A stretch of DNA of 45,639 bases from an uncultured Oscillibacter sp. (lineage in GTDB: Bacteria; Bacillota; Clostridia; Oscillospirales; Oscillospiraceae), in the NCBI GenBank assembly GCA_902476875.1, contig CABSFC010000009.1:1-45639 (forward strand), given 5' to 3'. This document shows, one piece after another, positions 1 through 8,784 of this stretch. Within the stretch, counting starts at the first letter, position 1. Every line of letters begins with the position of its first letter. The translations under genes and the position numbers were made by a program. The notes under the pieces were generated by a model. That model had not been told where the DNA came from, searched no databases, and was given only the letters and a program-made list of their open reading frames with translations.

Positions 1-2
1 GG

Positions 3-230
3 CGGGTGGACGTACTGTCCCGCCGCTCCATCCGGGAGAAGCTGCTGTGCTACTTCCGCCAGCTCTCGGAGCAGGCGGGGAGCCGGACCTTCACGCTGCC
101 CTTCTCCCTCAGCACCCTGGCGGACTACATCGCCACCGACCGCAGCGCCATGATGCGGGAGCTGAAGCACCTGCGGGAGGAGGGGGTCGTCCGCTCCGAC
201 GGGCGGCAGTTCACCCTGCTTGGTCCATGA
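3..230 (+). CDS. Crp/Fnr-family transcriptional regulator, C-terminal part (5' end outside window)
   Basis: The reading frame is open from the left edge, so only the last 75 or so residues are visible. They form a winged helix-turn-helix of the Crp/Fnr type: a helix with SRRSIREKLLCYF, then LPFSLSTLADYIATDRSAMMRELKHL as the helix-turn-helix, then the wing (EGVVRSDGRQFTL). In this family a sensory cyclic-nucleotide-like domain precedes this part; it is not visible here, so the effector cannot be named. It lies 59 bases upstream of the nfnA promoter and could be a redox or nitrosative-stress regulator of its neighbours, which is inference only. Confidence 0.8.
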   Translation, partial: RVDVLSRRSIREKLLCYFRQLSEQAGSRTFTLPFSLSTLADYIATDRSAMMRELKHLREEGVVRSDGRQFTLLGP

Positions 231-288
231 CTACATGAAAAGCACAAAGAAAGCACCGAAAATTTGGATGTTTGAGCGTGGAAAGCAA

Positions 289-317
289 TTGACTGTCTGT
301 ACTGAATCTGTTAAAAT
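289..317 (+). promoter_or_regulatory. sigma-A promoter of nfnAB
   Basis: TTGACT (289-294) and TAAAAT (312-317) are separated by exactly 17 bases, in a short AT-rich gap behind the Crp/Fnr gene. The start codon of nfnA is 76 bases beyond the -10, with AGAAGGAAAAG as ribosome binding site just before it. No other convincing promoter lies in this gap. Confidence 0.75.
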
Positions 318-393
318 GTAAACAATGTGTCGTGTCGCAGGATAGCCATTCAGCGGTTCCTAAAATTCGAACATTCGGGAAAGAAGGAAAAGT

Positions 394-1236
394 ATGTATC
401 GTATTGTCAGAAAAGAGGCGCTCCGTCCCACCGTGACCCTGTATGAGATCGAGGCTCCCCTGATTGCCAGGAAGGCCCAGCCGGGCCAGTTCATCATCCT
501 GCGGGTAGATGAGAACGGCGAGCGCATCCCCATCACCATCAATGCCTATGACCCCGAGAAGGGCACCGTGACCATCATCGTCCAGACCGTGGGCGCCACC
601 ACCGAGAAGCTGACCCACCTGAACGAGGGCGACTGCCTGCAGGATTTTGTCGGCCCTCTGGGCAAGCCCACCGAGACCGAGGGCAAGAAGAAGGTCTGCG
701 TGGTCGGCGGCGGCGTGGGCTGCGCCATCGCGTATCCCGTGCTGAAGAAGTTCCACGACGACGGCGCCGAGGTCCATGCCATCGTGGGCTTCCGCACCGA
801 GGATCTGGTCATCCTGGAGGAGGATTTCAAGAGGTCCTCCGATAAGCTGATCGTCTGCACCGACGACGGCTCCTACGGCCGCAAGGGCCTGGTCACCGAC
901 GCGCTGAAGGAGCTGATCGAGGCGGGCAACCAGTATGACGAGGTGTTCGCCATCGGTCCCATGATCATGATGAAGTTCGTCTCCAAGACCACGGAGCCCT
1001 ACGGCATCCCCACCACCGTCTCCATGAGCCCCATCATGATCGACGGCACCGGCATGTGCGGCGGCTGCCGCTTGGCCGTGGGCGGCGAGATGAAGTTCGC
1101 CTGCGTGGACGGCCCCGACTTCGACGGCCACAAGGTGGACTGGGACTTGGCGGTCAAGCGCAACCAGATGTACCGGGACTTCGAGATGCACAAGCACGAG
1201 GAGACCTGCAACCTGTTCAAGAAGGAGGTCCAGTAA
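394..1236 (+). CDS. nfnA: NADH-dependent ferredoxin:NADP+ oxidoreductase, small subunit (NfnA)
   Basis: A 280-residue flavoprotein of the dihydroorotate-dehydrogenase electron-transfer type. The N-terminal half is a FAD-binding barrel (ITINAYDPEKGTVT), followed by a Rossmann NAD-binding part with GGGVGCAIAYPVLK near residue 110, and a C-terminal [2Fe-2S] site with CGGCR near residue 225 and a later FACVDGP. NfnA binds NAD(H) and, with NfnB, bifurcates electrons from two NADPH to ferredoxin and NAD+ (or the reverse) in the cytoplasm; this is family knowledge. The gene starts at an ATG behind AAGGAAAAG and is followed after one base by nfnB, so the two are clearly one operon. Confidence 0.9.
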   Translation: MYRIVRKEALRPTVTLYEIEAPLIARKAQPGQFIILRVDENGERIPITINAYDPEKGTVTIIVQTVGATTEKLTHLNEGDCLQDFVGPLGKPTETEGKKKVCVVGGGVGCAIAYPVLKKFHDDGAEVHAIVGFRTEDLVILEEDFKRSSDKLIVCTDDGSYGRKGLVTDALKELIEAGNQYDEVFAIGPMIMMKFVSKTTEPYGIPTTVSMSPIMIDGTGMCGGCRLAVGGEMKFACVDGPDFDGHKVDWDLAVKRNQMYRDFEMHKHEETCNLFKKEVQ

Positions 1237-1237
1237 C

Positions 1238-2620
1238 ATGGCCAACATGTCTTTGACGAAGAATCCCATGCCCTCCCAGGACCCCAACGTCCGGAACAAG
1301 AACTTTGAGGAAGTGGCGCTGGGCTATACCGAGGCCCAGGCGCTGGATGAGGCCCAGCGCTGCCTGAACTGCAAGAACAGACCCTGCATGACCGGCTGCC
1401 CCGTCATGGTACATATCCCCGAGTTCATCCAGGAGGTGGCCAAGGGCGACTTCGAGGCCGCTTATCAGATCATCTCCAATACCAGCGCCCTGCCCGCCGT
1501 GTGCGGCCGCGTCTGCCCTCAGGAGAGCCAGTGCGAGAAGTACTGCGTCCGGGGCAAGAAGGGCGAGCCCGTGGGCATTGGCCGCCTGGAGCGGTTCGTG
1601 GCCGACTGGCACAACGCCCACTGCACCGAGGCCCCCCAGAAGCCCGAGAGCAACGGCCACCGGGTGGCGGTGGTGGGCTCCGGCCCCGCGGGTCTGACCT
1701 GCGCCGGCGACCTGGCCCGGAAGGGATACGAGGTCACCGTGTTCGAGGCCCTGCACCTGGCCGGCGGCGTGCTGGTCTACGGCATCCCCGAGTTCCGTCT
1801 GCCCAAGTCCATCGTCCAGAAGGAAGTGGACGGCCTGAAGGCCTTGGGCGTCACCGTGGCCACCGACACCGTGGTGGGACGCACCATCACCATCGACGAG
1901 CTGATGGAGGAGCAGGGCTTCGAGGCCGTGTTCATCGGCTCTGGCGCGGGTCTGCCCATGTTCATGGACATCCCCGGCGTCAATTACAAAGGCGTTTTGT
2001 CCGCCAATGAGTTCCTGACCCGCATCAACCTGATGAAGGCCTATCGGCCCGACGCAGACACCCCCATCATCCACCCGAAGAAGGTGGCGGTCATCGGCGG
2101 CGGCAACGTGGCCATGGACGCCGCCCGCTGCGCCAAGCGCCTGGGCGCCGAGGTGTACATCGTGTACCGCCGCGGCATGGAGGAGCTGCCTGCCCGTAAG
2201 GAGGAGGTCGAGCACGCCGAGGAGGAGGGCATCATCTTCAAGACCCTCTGCAACCCGGTGGAGATCTTCGCCGACGAGAACGACGACGTGAACAGGATCC
2301 GCTGCATCCGCATGGAGCTGGGCGAGCCGGACGCCTCCGGCCGCCGCCGTCCCATCGAGATACCGGACAGCGAGTTCGACATCGACGTGGACTGCGTCAT
2401 CATGTCCCTGGGCACCAGCCCCAACCCGCTGATCAAGTCCACCACCAAGGGCCTGGAGATCAACCGCAAGGGCGGCATCGTGGTGAACGAGGACGGCCTG
2501 ACCTCCCGGGAGAATGTCTACGCCGGCGGCGACGCCGTTACCGGCGCGGCTACTGTCATTCTGGCCATGGGCGCCGGCAAGACCGCCGCCAAGGCCATTG
2601 ACGAGCAGTTGAGCAAGTAA
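1238..2620 (+). CDS. nfnB: NADPH-dependent ferredoxin:NAD+ oxidoreductase, large subunit (NfnB; GltD-like)
   Basis: A 460-residue protein of the glutamate-synthase small-subunit type. The N-terminus carries ferredoxin-like cysteines (CLNCKNRPCMTGCP and CGRVCPQESQCEKYC) for two [4Fe-4S] clusters. A FAD-binding Rossmann motif (VAVVGSGPAGLTCAGDLA) lies near residue 147, an NADPH-binding one (VAVIGGGNVAMDAARCA) near residue 285, and the closing FAD motif NVYAGGDAVTGAATV near the end. Adjacency to nfnA, one base away with GGAGG as its SD, makes NfnB much more likely than a free glutamate synthase subunit; no large GltB gene is present. The complex is a soluble electron-bifurcating enzyme linking NADPH, NADH and ferredoxin pools. 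Confidence 0.9.
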   Translation: MANMSLTKNPMPSQDPNVRNKNFEEVALGYTEAQALDEAQRCLNCKNRPCMTGCPVMVHIPEFIQEVAKGDFEAAYQIISNTSALPAVCGRVCPQESQCEKYCVRGKKGEPVGIGRLERFVADWHNAHCTEAPQKPESNGHRVAVVGSGPAGLTCAGDLARKGYEVTVFEALHLAGGVLVYGIPEFRLPKSIVQKEVDGLKALGVTVATDTVVGRTITIDELMEEQGFEAVFIGSGAGLPMFMDIPGVNYKGVLSANEFLTRINLMKAYRPDADTPIIHPKKVAVIGGGNVAMDAARCAKRLGAEVYIVYRRGMEELPARKEEVEHAEEEGIIFKTLCNPVEIFADENDDVNRIRCIRMELGEPDASGRRRPIEIPDSEFDIDVDCVIMSLGTSPNPLIKSTTKGLEINRKGGIVVNEDGLTSRENVYAGGDAVTGAATVILAMGAGKTAAKAIDEQLSK

Positions 2621-2630
2621 AAAGGCAGCA

Positions 2631-2664
2631 AACAAACCCGCTGAGGTTCCTCAGCGGGTTTGTT
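2631..2664. terminator. bidirectional intrinsic terminator between nfnB and the XRE gene
   Basis: A perfect 16-bp stem (AACAAACCCGCTGAGG with its complement) and a two-base loop sit 10 bases behind the nfnB stop and 11 bases from the end of the convergent XRE gene. The arms are A- and T-rich at their ends, so the hairpin can serve both strands. Confidence 0.8.
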
Positions 2665-2675
2665 TGTCATAGATA

Positions 2676-3512
2676 TCACTCCGCCTTGCGCCGCAGGCTG
2701 CGGAGGGCGCAGACGGTAAGGATGAGCAGGGCCAGCAGCAGAAAAAGGCAGGAGGTTTGGCAGAGCATGACCAGAAGGCGAAACGCGTAGAGATATCGGG
2801 CGCGGACAGGAGTGTCCCAATAAATGGGTTCCAGTATCCGTTCCACCGCATAGAGTGCCGCCAGCAGCACCCAGCCGCCAAGAAACAGGCTGCGGTTTTT
2901 GCGGCTGCTCAGGTCAAAACGGGTCCTGCGGAAGCTGTACAGTGTGCAGCCGATCATCAGGATGAATACGAAAAGACGTACAATGGCAATGGCCAGGATC
3001 ATATAGTTTTCCCTCGGTGTGAAGGAGAAGGCGCGGAGAAGGACCCGCCATAAGACGGTGGTATGTGTGCGAATATACAGCTCCCCACCGAAGCAGAGCA
3101 CCCAAAAGCATGCGAGGGAGGTCGGTTTTACACAGAGGAAACACAAAGCGCTGCACAGCAGAAAGGGAAGCGTGCAGGCCAAATCAAATAATAGGTTGTA
3201 CATATGTGATAGCCAGACCATGACGGCGATGCCCAGAAAAATGAAACCGGCAATTCTGCGGTGAGAAACTTTTTTAGTCAGGGGGGTGGAGGTGGGCGGC
3301 GCTTGCCCCAGGGGCGCTTCGCCGGTCACCAGCTCGTCCAGGGATACGCCGAACAGGCGGCTCAGTTTTACCAGTTTGTCCAGCTCCGGCACGCTGGCGT
3401 TAGTCTCCCACTTGGAGACGGACTGACGGGAGACGTCCAGGGCTTCCGCCAGGTCTCCCTGGGACATATTGCGTTCCGTCCGCAGACGGCTGATGGTGGT
3501 TCCAAGGTCCAT
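2676..3512 (-). CDS. XRE-family regulator with C-terminal membrane segments
   Basis: 278 residues. Residues 1-65 are a lambda-repressor-like helix-turn-helix (ISRLRTERNMSQGDLAEALD, then VSRQSVSKWETNASVPELDK). The remainder is hydrophobic with about five likely transmembrane helices, for example IAGFIFLGIAVMVWL and LLVMLCQTSCLFLLLALLI. Such proteins tether a DNA-binding domain to the membrane; the ligand and target are not known. The start is an ATG with AAAGGAGGG six bases upstream and a matching promoter. It is convergent with nfnB and separated by a terminator from the murC operon, so it is a stand-alone unit. Confidence 0.8.
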   Translation of the reverse strand: MDLGTTISRLRTERNMSQGDLAEALDVSRQSVSKWETNASVPELDKLVKLSRLFGVSLDELVTGEAPLGQAPPTSTPLTKKVSHRRIAGFIFLGIAVMVWLSHMYNLLFDLACTLPFLLCSALCFLCVKPTSLACFWVLCFGGELYIRTHTTVLWRVLLRAFSFTPRENYMILAIAIVRLFVFILMIGCTLYSFRRTRFDLSSRKNRSLFLGGWVLLAALYAVERILEPIYWDTPVRARYLYAFRLLVMLCQTSCLFLLLALLILTVCALRSLRRKAE

Positions 3513-3535
3513 GATGCGCCCTCCTTTTTCTGTTC

Positions 3536-3564
3536 AGTATACCGGGAAAGCGGAAAAAAGTCCA
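3536..3564 (-). promoter_or_regulatory. promoter of the XRE-family gene
   Basis: On the minus strand TGGACT (3564-3559) and TATACT (3541-3536) are 17 bases apart. The start codon at 3512 follows 23 bases downstream with an AAAGGAGGG ribosome binding site between. Confidence 0.6.
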
Positions 3565-3605
3565 CCAAGCGGGCTTGCAATGTTAGCAACCAGCGGTTGC
3601 GGGGC

Positions 3606-3644
3606 AAGAAAAACCCGCTGTACAAAGCCTTGTACAGCGGGTTT
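3606..3644 (-). terminator. terminator of the murC / prolyl-tRNA deacylase operon
   Basis: AAACCCGCTGTACA pairs with TGTACAGCGGGTTT around a short loop (3611-3644), and the minus-strand reading runs into a T-rich tail. It lies directly behind the stop codon of the deacylase gene. Confidence 0.75.
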
Positions 3645-3649
3645 CATTT

Positions 3650-4189
3650 TTACAGCTCCACCACCGTGACCTCATGCCCGGTATGGGGCAAAAATTTATG
3701 CAGCACATCGGCGGTCCGCAGCTTCAAACTGCTGGTGCAGATGCAGGGGTGGCAGCTCAGGTATTCCGCTTCGTAGACCTCCCGTTCCATCAGCAGGCGG
3801 ACCTGGTGCTCCGTGTCGTTCATCAGCCCTAAGATGGTGGCGGAGCCGGGAGTGCAGCGCAGCAGCTCCCAAAGGTTTTCCTCCGGGGCGAAGGAGAGGC
3901 GGGCGGAGCCGATCTGGTGGCTCAGATCCTTGGTGTGGAAGGGTTTGTCGGGCCCCATGCACAGCAGGTAGAACTGATTTCTCTGCCGGTTGCACAGAAA
4001 CAGGTTCTTGCAGATGGGCACGCCCAGGACTTCACTGACGGCGGCGCATTTCTCCATGTTATCGGCGGGCTCGCTGGATACCCGGTCGTAGTCGATACCC
4101 AGGGTCTCCAAAAGGCCGAAGGCGGCGGCCTCCTGAGGCAGCAGCTCGCCCTCGGGGCGGACGTTGTGGTACAGCGGGGAAATTTCCAT
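3650..4189 (-). CDS. prolyl-tRNA deacylase / YbaK-type editing protein (PrdX-like)
   Basis: A 179-residue free-standing editing domain of the YbaK/ProX superfamily, which hydrolyses mischarged (often alanyl-) tRNA-Pro in the cytoplasm. The pattern LLETLGIDYDRVSSEPADNM, ICKNLFLCNRQRNQFYLLCM, the K in FHTKDLS, and the late GSATILGLMND with CICTSSLKLR match the prolyl-tRNA synthetase-associated domain seen in Clostridia. The start ATG lies six bases beyond the murC stop, so it is co-transcribed with murC; a functional link to cell-wall synthesis is not implied. PrdX from the proline reductase cluster is a close relative, but no other prd gene is nearby. Confidence 0.8.
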   Translation of the reverse strand: MEISPLYHNVRPEGELLPQEAAAFGLLETLGIDYDRVSSEPADNMEKCAAVSEVLGVPICKNLFLCNRQRNQFYLLCMGPDKPFHTKDLSHQIGSARLSFAPEENLWELLRCTPGSATILGLMNDTEHQVRLLMEREVYEAEYLSCHPCICTSSLKLRTADVLHKFLPHTGHEVTVVEL

Positions 4190-4195
4190 ATCTCT

Positions 4196-5578
4196 TTAGT
4201 CCTTTTCCAGAAGTTTCTCTCCGACGCGGTAGATATCCCCCGCGCCCACGGTCAAAATGAGGTCGCCGGGCTGAGCCAGACGGCGCAGCTGGTCCGCCGC
4301 CTTGTCCAGAGTGGAGCAGTAGACGGAGCCGGGGATATTGCGGCACAAATCGGCGGAGGAGATGCCCAGGGTGTTCTGCTCCCGGGCGGCGTAGATCTCC
4401 GCGACGACGGCCACGTCCGCCAGCTTCAGCTCCTCCACGAAGCGGTCAAAGAGCTTGGCGGTGCGGGTGTAGGTGTGGGGCTGGAAGGCCACCAGCAGCC
4501 GCTTGTAGCCAAGACTCCTGGCGGTGGTCAGCAGGGCGTGGAGCTCGTCGGGGTGGTGGGCGTAGTCGTCGTAGACCTCCGCGCCGTTGTAGGAGCCCTT
4601 GCGCTCGAAGCGGCGGCCCGCGCCGGTGAAGGCGGCCAGACCCTCCTCCACGGCTTTGCCGGGGATGCCCAGCACATAGGCGGCGGAGGCCGCCGCCAGG
4701 GCGTTGAGCACGTTGTGATGGCCGTAGACGTGGAGGGTCACATGGGCGTATTTCTCGCCCTTCACCAGGACGTCAAAGGACGGCGCGCCGTCCACATCCG
4801 TCAGATTGGCGGCGGTGCAGTCGGCGGGATGGTCCAGACCGAAGGTGAAGACAGGGTGTTCCAGTCCGGCCACGGAGTCCATGGCGCCCTGGTTGTCGGC
4901 GTTGGCGATGACGTATCCGGCGCCCGGGACCAGCTCCGCGAATTTGTGGAAGGAGTGCTCGATGTCGTCCAGGTCCTTGAAGAAGTCCAGGTGGTCCTCC
5001 TCCACGTTCAAAATCACCGCCACGGTGGGGAAGAAGCAGAGGAAGCTGTTGCAGTACTCGCAGGATTCCAGGATGATGGTGTCGCCGTGGCCTACCCGGT
5101 AGCCCGCGTGGAGCAGGGGAAGGGTGCCGCCGATCATGACGGTGGGGTCCGCCTGGGCGGCCATGAAAATGTGGGTGCACATGGAGGTGGTGGTGGTCTT
5201 GCCATGGGTACCGGAGACGCACAGGGCGTTGGGATAGTGCTGCATGATGGCGCCCCAGGCCTGGGCCCGCTCGTAGACGGGGATGCCCCGCGCCACGGCC
5301 CCGGCGATCTCGGGGTTGCTGTCGTGGACGGCGGCGGTGCGGACCACGAAGTCGCAGTCGCCCAGGTTCTCCGCGTTGTGACCGATGGACACGGAGATGC
5401 CCAGGGAGCGCAGGTGCTTCACCGTGTCGCTGTCCGTCATGTCGGAGCCCTGGACCGTCAGACCCATGCTCCGCAGGACCTCCGCCAGGGGGGACATGGA
5501 GACGCCGCCGATGCCCACCAGATGGGCCCGCCTGCCGGGGACCAGGTAGTCACGGATGGGATTGGGATTGTTCATCAT
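4196..5578 (-). CDS. murC: UDP-N-acetylmuramate--L-alanine ligase
   Basis: 460 residues, the normal length for MurC. It adds L-alanine to UDP-MurNAc with ATP, the first amino acid of the peptidoglycan stem peptide. The N-terminal Rossmann part has HLVGIGGVSMSPLAEVL, the ATP P-loop is GTHGKTTTTSM near residue 115, and the Mur-ligase signature YDDYAHHPDELHALL is near residue 340. The open frame runs upstream into the divergent cca gene, but the ATG-ATG pair at 5578/5575 has GGAAAGG at the right distance and fits MurC homologs, so I place the start there. The downstream deacylase gene is in the same operon. Confidence 0.92.
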   Translation of the reverse strand: MMNNPNPIRDYLVPGRRAHLVGIGGVSMSPLAEVLRSMGLTVQGSDMTDSDTVKHLRSLGISVSIGHNAENLGDCDFVVRTAAVHDSNPEIAGAVARGIPVYERAQAWGAIMQHYPNALCVSGTHGKTTTTSMCTHIFMAAQADPTVMIGGTLPLLHAGYRVGHGDTIILESCEYCNSFLCFFPTVAVILNVEEDHLDFFKDLDDIEHSFHKFAELVPGAGYVIANADNQGAMDSVAGLEHPVFTFGLDHPADCTAANLTDVDGAPSFDVLVKGEKYAHVTLHVYGHHNVLNALAAASAAYVLGIPGKAVEEGLAAFTGAGRRFERKGSYNGAEVYDDYAHHPDELHALLTTARSLGYKRLLVAFQPHTYTRTAKLFDRFVEELKLADVAVVAEIYAAREQNTLGISSADLCRNIPGSVYCSTLDKAADQLRRLAQPGDLILTVGAGDIYRVGEKLLEKD

Positions 5579-5614
5579 GGAAACGGTCTTCCTTTCCAAA
5601 AAAGGCTTTCCACA

Positions 5615-5643
5615 TTGCGGGAATGGGAAAAGCGTTGTATAAT
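5615..5643 (+). promoter_or_regulatory. promoter of cca
   Basis: TTGCGG (5615-5620) and TATAAT (5638-5643) with a 17-base spacer, 66 bases before the cca start codon. Confidence 0.6.
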
Positions 5644-5659
5644 CATTCAAAGCCAGACC

Positions 5660-5688
5660 ATTATAATGCAGGAAACCGGGAAATGCAA
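5660..5688 (-). promoter_or_regulatory. promoter of murC operon, back to back with the cca promoter
   Basis: Minus-strand TTGCAT (5688-5683), 17 bases, then TATAAT (5665-5660). The predicted murC transcript starts inside the region read from the cca promoter, so the two divergent promoters face into each other within 75 bases. Confidence 0.6.
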
Positions 5689-5708
5689 CGGGGAAATGGG
5701 GTGAAATC

Positions 5709-7025
5709 GTGGCGGAAATGCCGAAATATGTGCGGGACGTGCTGTCCGCGCTGGAGGCAGCGGGCCATGAGGCGTGGTGCGTGGGCGGCTGTGTGCGGGA
5801 CACGCTGCTGGGCCGCGCCCCGGAGGATTGGGACGTGACGACCTCCGCCCTTCCGGAGGAGACGATGGCGCTGTTCGGCGGCCGCGCGTTCCCCACGGGG
5901 CTGAAACACGGGACCGTCACCGTGCGCGCGGAGCACCGGAGCGTGGAGGTCACCACCTACCGCCTGGACGGGGCCTACCACGACCACCGGCGGCCCGATC
6001 AGGTCACCTTCACCCGCTCTCTGGAGGAGGACCTGCGGCGGCGGGATTTCACCGTCAACGCCATGGCTCTGGGCCTGGGGAGCGAGCTGCGGGACCCCTT
6101 CGGCGGACAGGCTGACCTGCGGGCGGGCGTCCTGCGGTGCGTGGGGGAGCCGGACCGGCGGTTCGGAGAGGACGCCCTGCGCATCCTGCGGGGGTTGCGG
6201 TTCACGGCGGTGCTGGGCTTCCGGATTGACCCCGCCACGGCGGCGGGCATCCACCGGAACCGAGAGCTGCTGCGAGACATCGCCGCCGAGCGCATCCAGG
6301 TGGAGCTTTTCAAGCTGCTGTGCGGCGAGGCCGCGGCGGAGGTCCTGCGGGAATACCCGGACGTGGTCGGCGTGTTCTGGCCGGAGGTGCTGCCCATGGT
6401 GGGCTTCGACCAGCGGAACTTCCACCACTGCTACGACGTTTGGGAACACACTCTCCACGCGGTGGCGGCGGTGCCGGGGGACCCGGTGCTGCGCTGCACC
6501 ATGCTGCTCCACGACATTGGCAAGCCGGAATGTTTTACGGTCGATGAAAAGGGGCTGGGGCATTTCTACGGCCATCCGGTCATCAGCCGCGATCTGGCGG
6601 ACCGCATGCTACGGCGGCTGAAATGCGGCAACGAGCTGCGGGAGACCATCGTGCGGCTGGTGGAGTGGCACGACCGGAACATCCCCCGGACGGAAAGGGC
6701 CATTCGCAGAGCCCTGCGGACCCTGGGAGAGCGGGACCTGCGGCGGCTTATTCTGGTGAAGCGGGCGGACAACCTGGCCCAGGCCCCGACATTTTGGGAC
6801 CGGCAGGGAGAGATCGACAGGGCGGAGGAGATCCTGAACCGACTGCTGGCGGAGGACGCGTGCTTTTCCCTGAAGCAGCTGGCCGTCAACGGAAAGGACT
6901 TGACAGGAATGGGCCTCTCCGGCCCGGCGGTGGGCAGGGCGCTGAACGCCCTGCTGGAGCGGGTGGTGGACGGCGAGCTGCCCAATGACCGGGAGGTCCT
7001 GCTGGAAGCGGCGTGGAACCTGTAA
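5709..7025 (+). CDS. cca: CCA-adding tRNA nucleotidyltransferase with HD domain
   Basis: 438 residues. The head domain of a class II nucleotidyltransferase is clear: GGCVRDTLLG, then DWDVTTSALP with the two catalytic acidic residues, then RRDFTVNAMALG. The middle has the template-binding ALRILRGLRF. A C-terminal HD phosphohydrolase-type domain carries WEHTLHAVA and LLHDIGKPECF near residue 270. The enzyme repairs or adds the 3' CCA end of tRNAs; note the tRNA-Thr in this window already encodes its CCA. The start is GTG at 5709 with GGGGTGA before it; an in-frame ATG nine bases later is possible. Confidence 0.9.
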   Translation: MAEMPKYVRDVLSALEAAGHEAWCVGGCVRDTLLGRAPEDWDVTTSALPEETMALFGGRAFPTGLKHGTVTVRAEHRSVEVTTYRLDGAYHDHRRPDQVTFTRSLEEDLRRRDFTVNAMALGLGSELRDPFGGQADLRAGVLRCVGEPDRRFGEDALRILRGLRFTAVLGFRIDPATAAGIHRNRELLRDIAAERIQVELFKLLCGEAAAEVLREYPDVVGVFWPEVLPMVGFDQRNFHHCYDVWEHTLHAVAAVPGDPVLRCTMLLHDIGKPECFTVDEKGLGHFYGHPVISRDLADRMLRRLKCGNELRETIVRLVEWHDRNIPRTERAIRRALRTLGERDLRRLILVKRADNLAQAPTFWDRQGEIDRAEEILNRLLAEDACFSLKQLAVNGKDLTGMGLSGPAVGRALNALLERVVDGELPNDREVLLEAAWNL

Positions 7026-7056
7026 CCGTTCAGAGAGAATTGTTACCAAATTGAGG

Positions 7057-7084
7057 TTGACATAAAAGCAGCCCACTCTATACT
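7057..7084 (+). promoter_or_regulatory. promoter of the lipoprotein gene
   Basis: A perfect -35 TTGACA (7057-7062) and TATACT (7079-7084) with a 16-base spacer; the ATG of the lipoprotein gene is 32 bases beyond. Confidence 0.7.
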
Positions 7085-7116
7085 GGAAGCATCCGGAGAA
7101 ACAGGGTGGTCATGTT

Positions 7117-8358
7117 ATGAAGAGATGGAGGATCTTGGCGCTGGCAGCGTGTCTGCTGCTGGCAGGCTGCGGGGCAGGGACACAGGAGAAGATCGGGGAG
7201 GAAGGCCCGCCGGTCATGGTCCTGCCTGTAGAGGAATTGGGGAAGACGCCGGAGGAAGGCGGGGAGGAGGACCTGGAGCCGGACTTCACCTACGACGAGT
7301 CCGGGCTGGCGTGCTGGCAGCGGGGCTATGCGGATTTCCTGCGGGCGCTGTGCAAAAGGGAGGCGGCGGTGCGGAATATCGACCGGCCCGACTATGACCC
7401 CAACGCGTATCCCGGTGAGATCGGGATGCTGAGCGAGGGCTACTGCCTTTACGATATCAACAAGGACGGCGTGCCGGAGCTGTTCATCCGGTGTGGGAAC
7501 TGCGAGGCGGCGTACCATACTTATGTGTATGGCTGGGCGGGCGGCGCGGTGGCGGAGCTGGGGGATTTCCCCAGCGGCCACGTCAGTCTGTACACCTGGC
7601 CGGGGGAGAACGCTGTGGCCCTCAACTGGGGCCACATGGGTGGACATTTTGTGCACAGGGTCAGCATCCGGGATGGGGCGCTGGCCCAGGAGATCGTTTT
7701 TGAAGAAGACAATTTCAACAGCCCCGAAGTGGCCTATACAGCCATGGAGGATATTGTTCCCGGCAGCGCGCATCTCCGAGAGGTCCGGACCACATTGGGC
7801 CTGACGTTTGGGGCGGAGTCCAGCTCCACTGCGGACCGGCCCCTGCTCCTGCCCGTCTACGACTATGGCCGGGAGCGGGTGCGGCGGGAGATCGACCCAG
7901 GCAGGGACGCGGCGGCAAGGCGGGCCATCACATCGGTTTTGGAGAACGGCGCGGCATTTTACGGCGCTTCTTCCGATATGTTCGGCGGCGACACCGGTTG
8001 GACGACGCTGGAGCGGTACCTGGCCCCCGGCGGCGTGGACCGCTACGCGGACACGCCCCAGACGGTGGACAGGCTGGCCTGGCTGGACATGGACGGCGAC
8101 GGGCGGACGGAGTGCCTGCTGTCCCTCCGGGACCCGGAGGGCTGGCCGGACCAGTATGTCGTCCTAGGCGAGCGGGAGGGGACTGTTTACGCCTACTGCG
8201 TGAATTACTGCGGCGATTACTCCGTGAACGCGGACGGCGTGTTTTATCACCCGGAGTACGGGGACCCCTTCGCGCTCTCCTTCTGGAAAAACCAGTGCTA
8301 CCAATGCAATGTGCCCTGGGACGAAACGGTCCCCAGCCTGGAGTGGGAGGAGCCATGA
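7117..8358 (+). CDS. secreted lipoprotein with two calcium-loop-like motifs
   Basis: 413 residues. The N-terminus is a lipoprotein signal peptide with lipobox LLAGCG (Cys about 21), so the mature protein should be anchored on the outer face of the membrane. Two loops of the Dx[ND]xDG type are seen: YDINKDGVPELFIRC near residue 110 and WLDMDGDGRTECLLSL near residue 325. Such loops occur in VCBS/FG-GAP-like or EF-hand-like calcium sites. I do not recognise a catalytic motif and assign no function. It has its own promoter and a terminator behind it. Confidence 0.75.
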   Translation: MKRWRILALAACLLLAGCGAGTQEKIGEEGPPVMVLPVEELGKTPEEGGEEDLEPDFTYDESGLACWQRGYADFLRALCKREAAVRNIDRPDYDPNAYPGEIGMLSEGYCLYDINKDGVPELFIRCGNCEAAYHTYVYGWAGGAVAELGDFPSGHVSLYTWPGENAVALNWGHMGGHFVHRVSIRDGALAQEIVFEEDNFNSPEVAYTAMEDIVPGSAHLREVRTTLGLTFGAESSSTADRPLLLPVYDYGRERVRREIDPGRDAAARRAITSVLENGAAFYGASSDMFGGDTGWTTLERYLAPGGVDRYADTPQTVDRLAWLDMDGDGRTECLLSLRDPEGWPDQYVVLGEREGTVYAYCVNYCGDYSVNADGVFYHPEYGDPFALSFWKNQCYQCNVPWDETVPSLEWEEP

Positions 8359-8400
8359 GCGCCTTGCGGCGCCAGTGCCACCCGCTTCCCCCGGCGCAAA

Positions 8401-8438
8401 AAAAGCCCTGAGGCAACGAAAAAAGCCTCCGGGCTTTT
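8401..8438 (+). terminator. terminator of the lipoprotein gene
   Basis: AAAAGCCCTGAGGC pairs with GCCTCCGGGCTTTT (13 of 14 positions) around a ten-base A-rich loop, 42 bases after the stop codon. A second small hairpin with a T run follows at 8499-8518 (CCGCC, TCT, GGCGG). Confidence 0.75.
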
Positions 8439-8784
8439 CTTATTGCCGGACGCTGGTTTTTCCGCTTTACCGGATTCGCGACAGGAGGGATGGGCAAGCC
8501 GCCTCTGGCGGTGTTTTTGTATATTACCGGGAATTCCCGCATAGAAGCGAACAAAATTTTGCATGTGAAGTCAGAAAACTTGCTTTTTTTGAAAGCTGCC
8601 AGATTTTTTTCAGCAAAAATAGGATTGTCCAGAAAAATTTTGAGCCGTATTCGGAGAATCTGAAAAACAAAAAAATTTTATGTTAAGTTTGAACGGGAAA
8701 AGCAGATTATCAAAACTCAATTTGCGGAGATGCAAAAAAACGGAAGAATCAGCTGAAGCTATTGAAAACAAAGGGGGAATCAAA

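Noticed and set aside
4196..5704. Long + strand open frame opposite murC and the deacylase gene
   Set aside because: Gly/Val/His-rich product typical of a shadow frame in high-GC DNA; the minus-strand frames carry clear MurC and YbaK motifs.
5576..5956. N-terminal extension of MurC by about 126 residues
   Set aside because: That part is antisense to the start of cca, has no SD and is not MurC-like; the ATG at 5578 has a proper SD and fits the family length.
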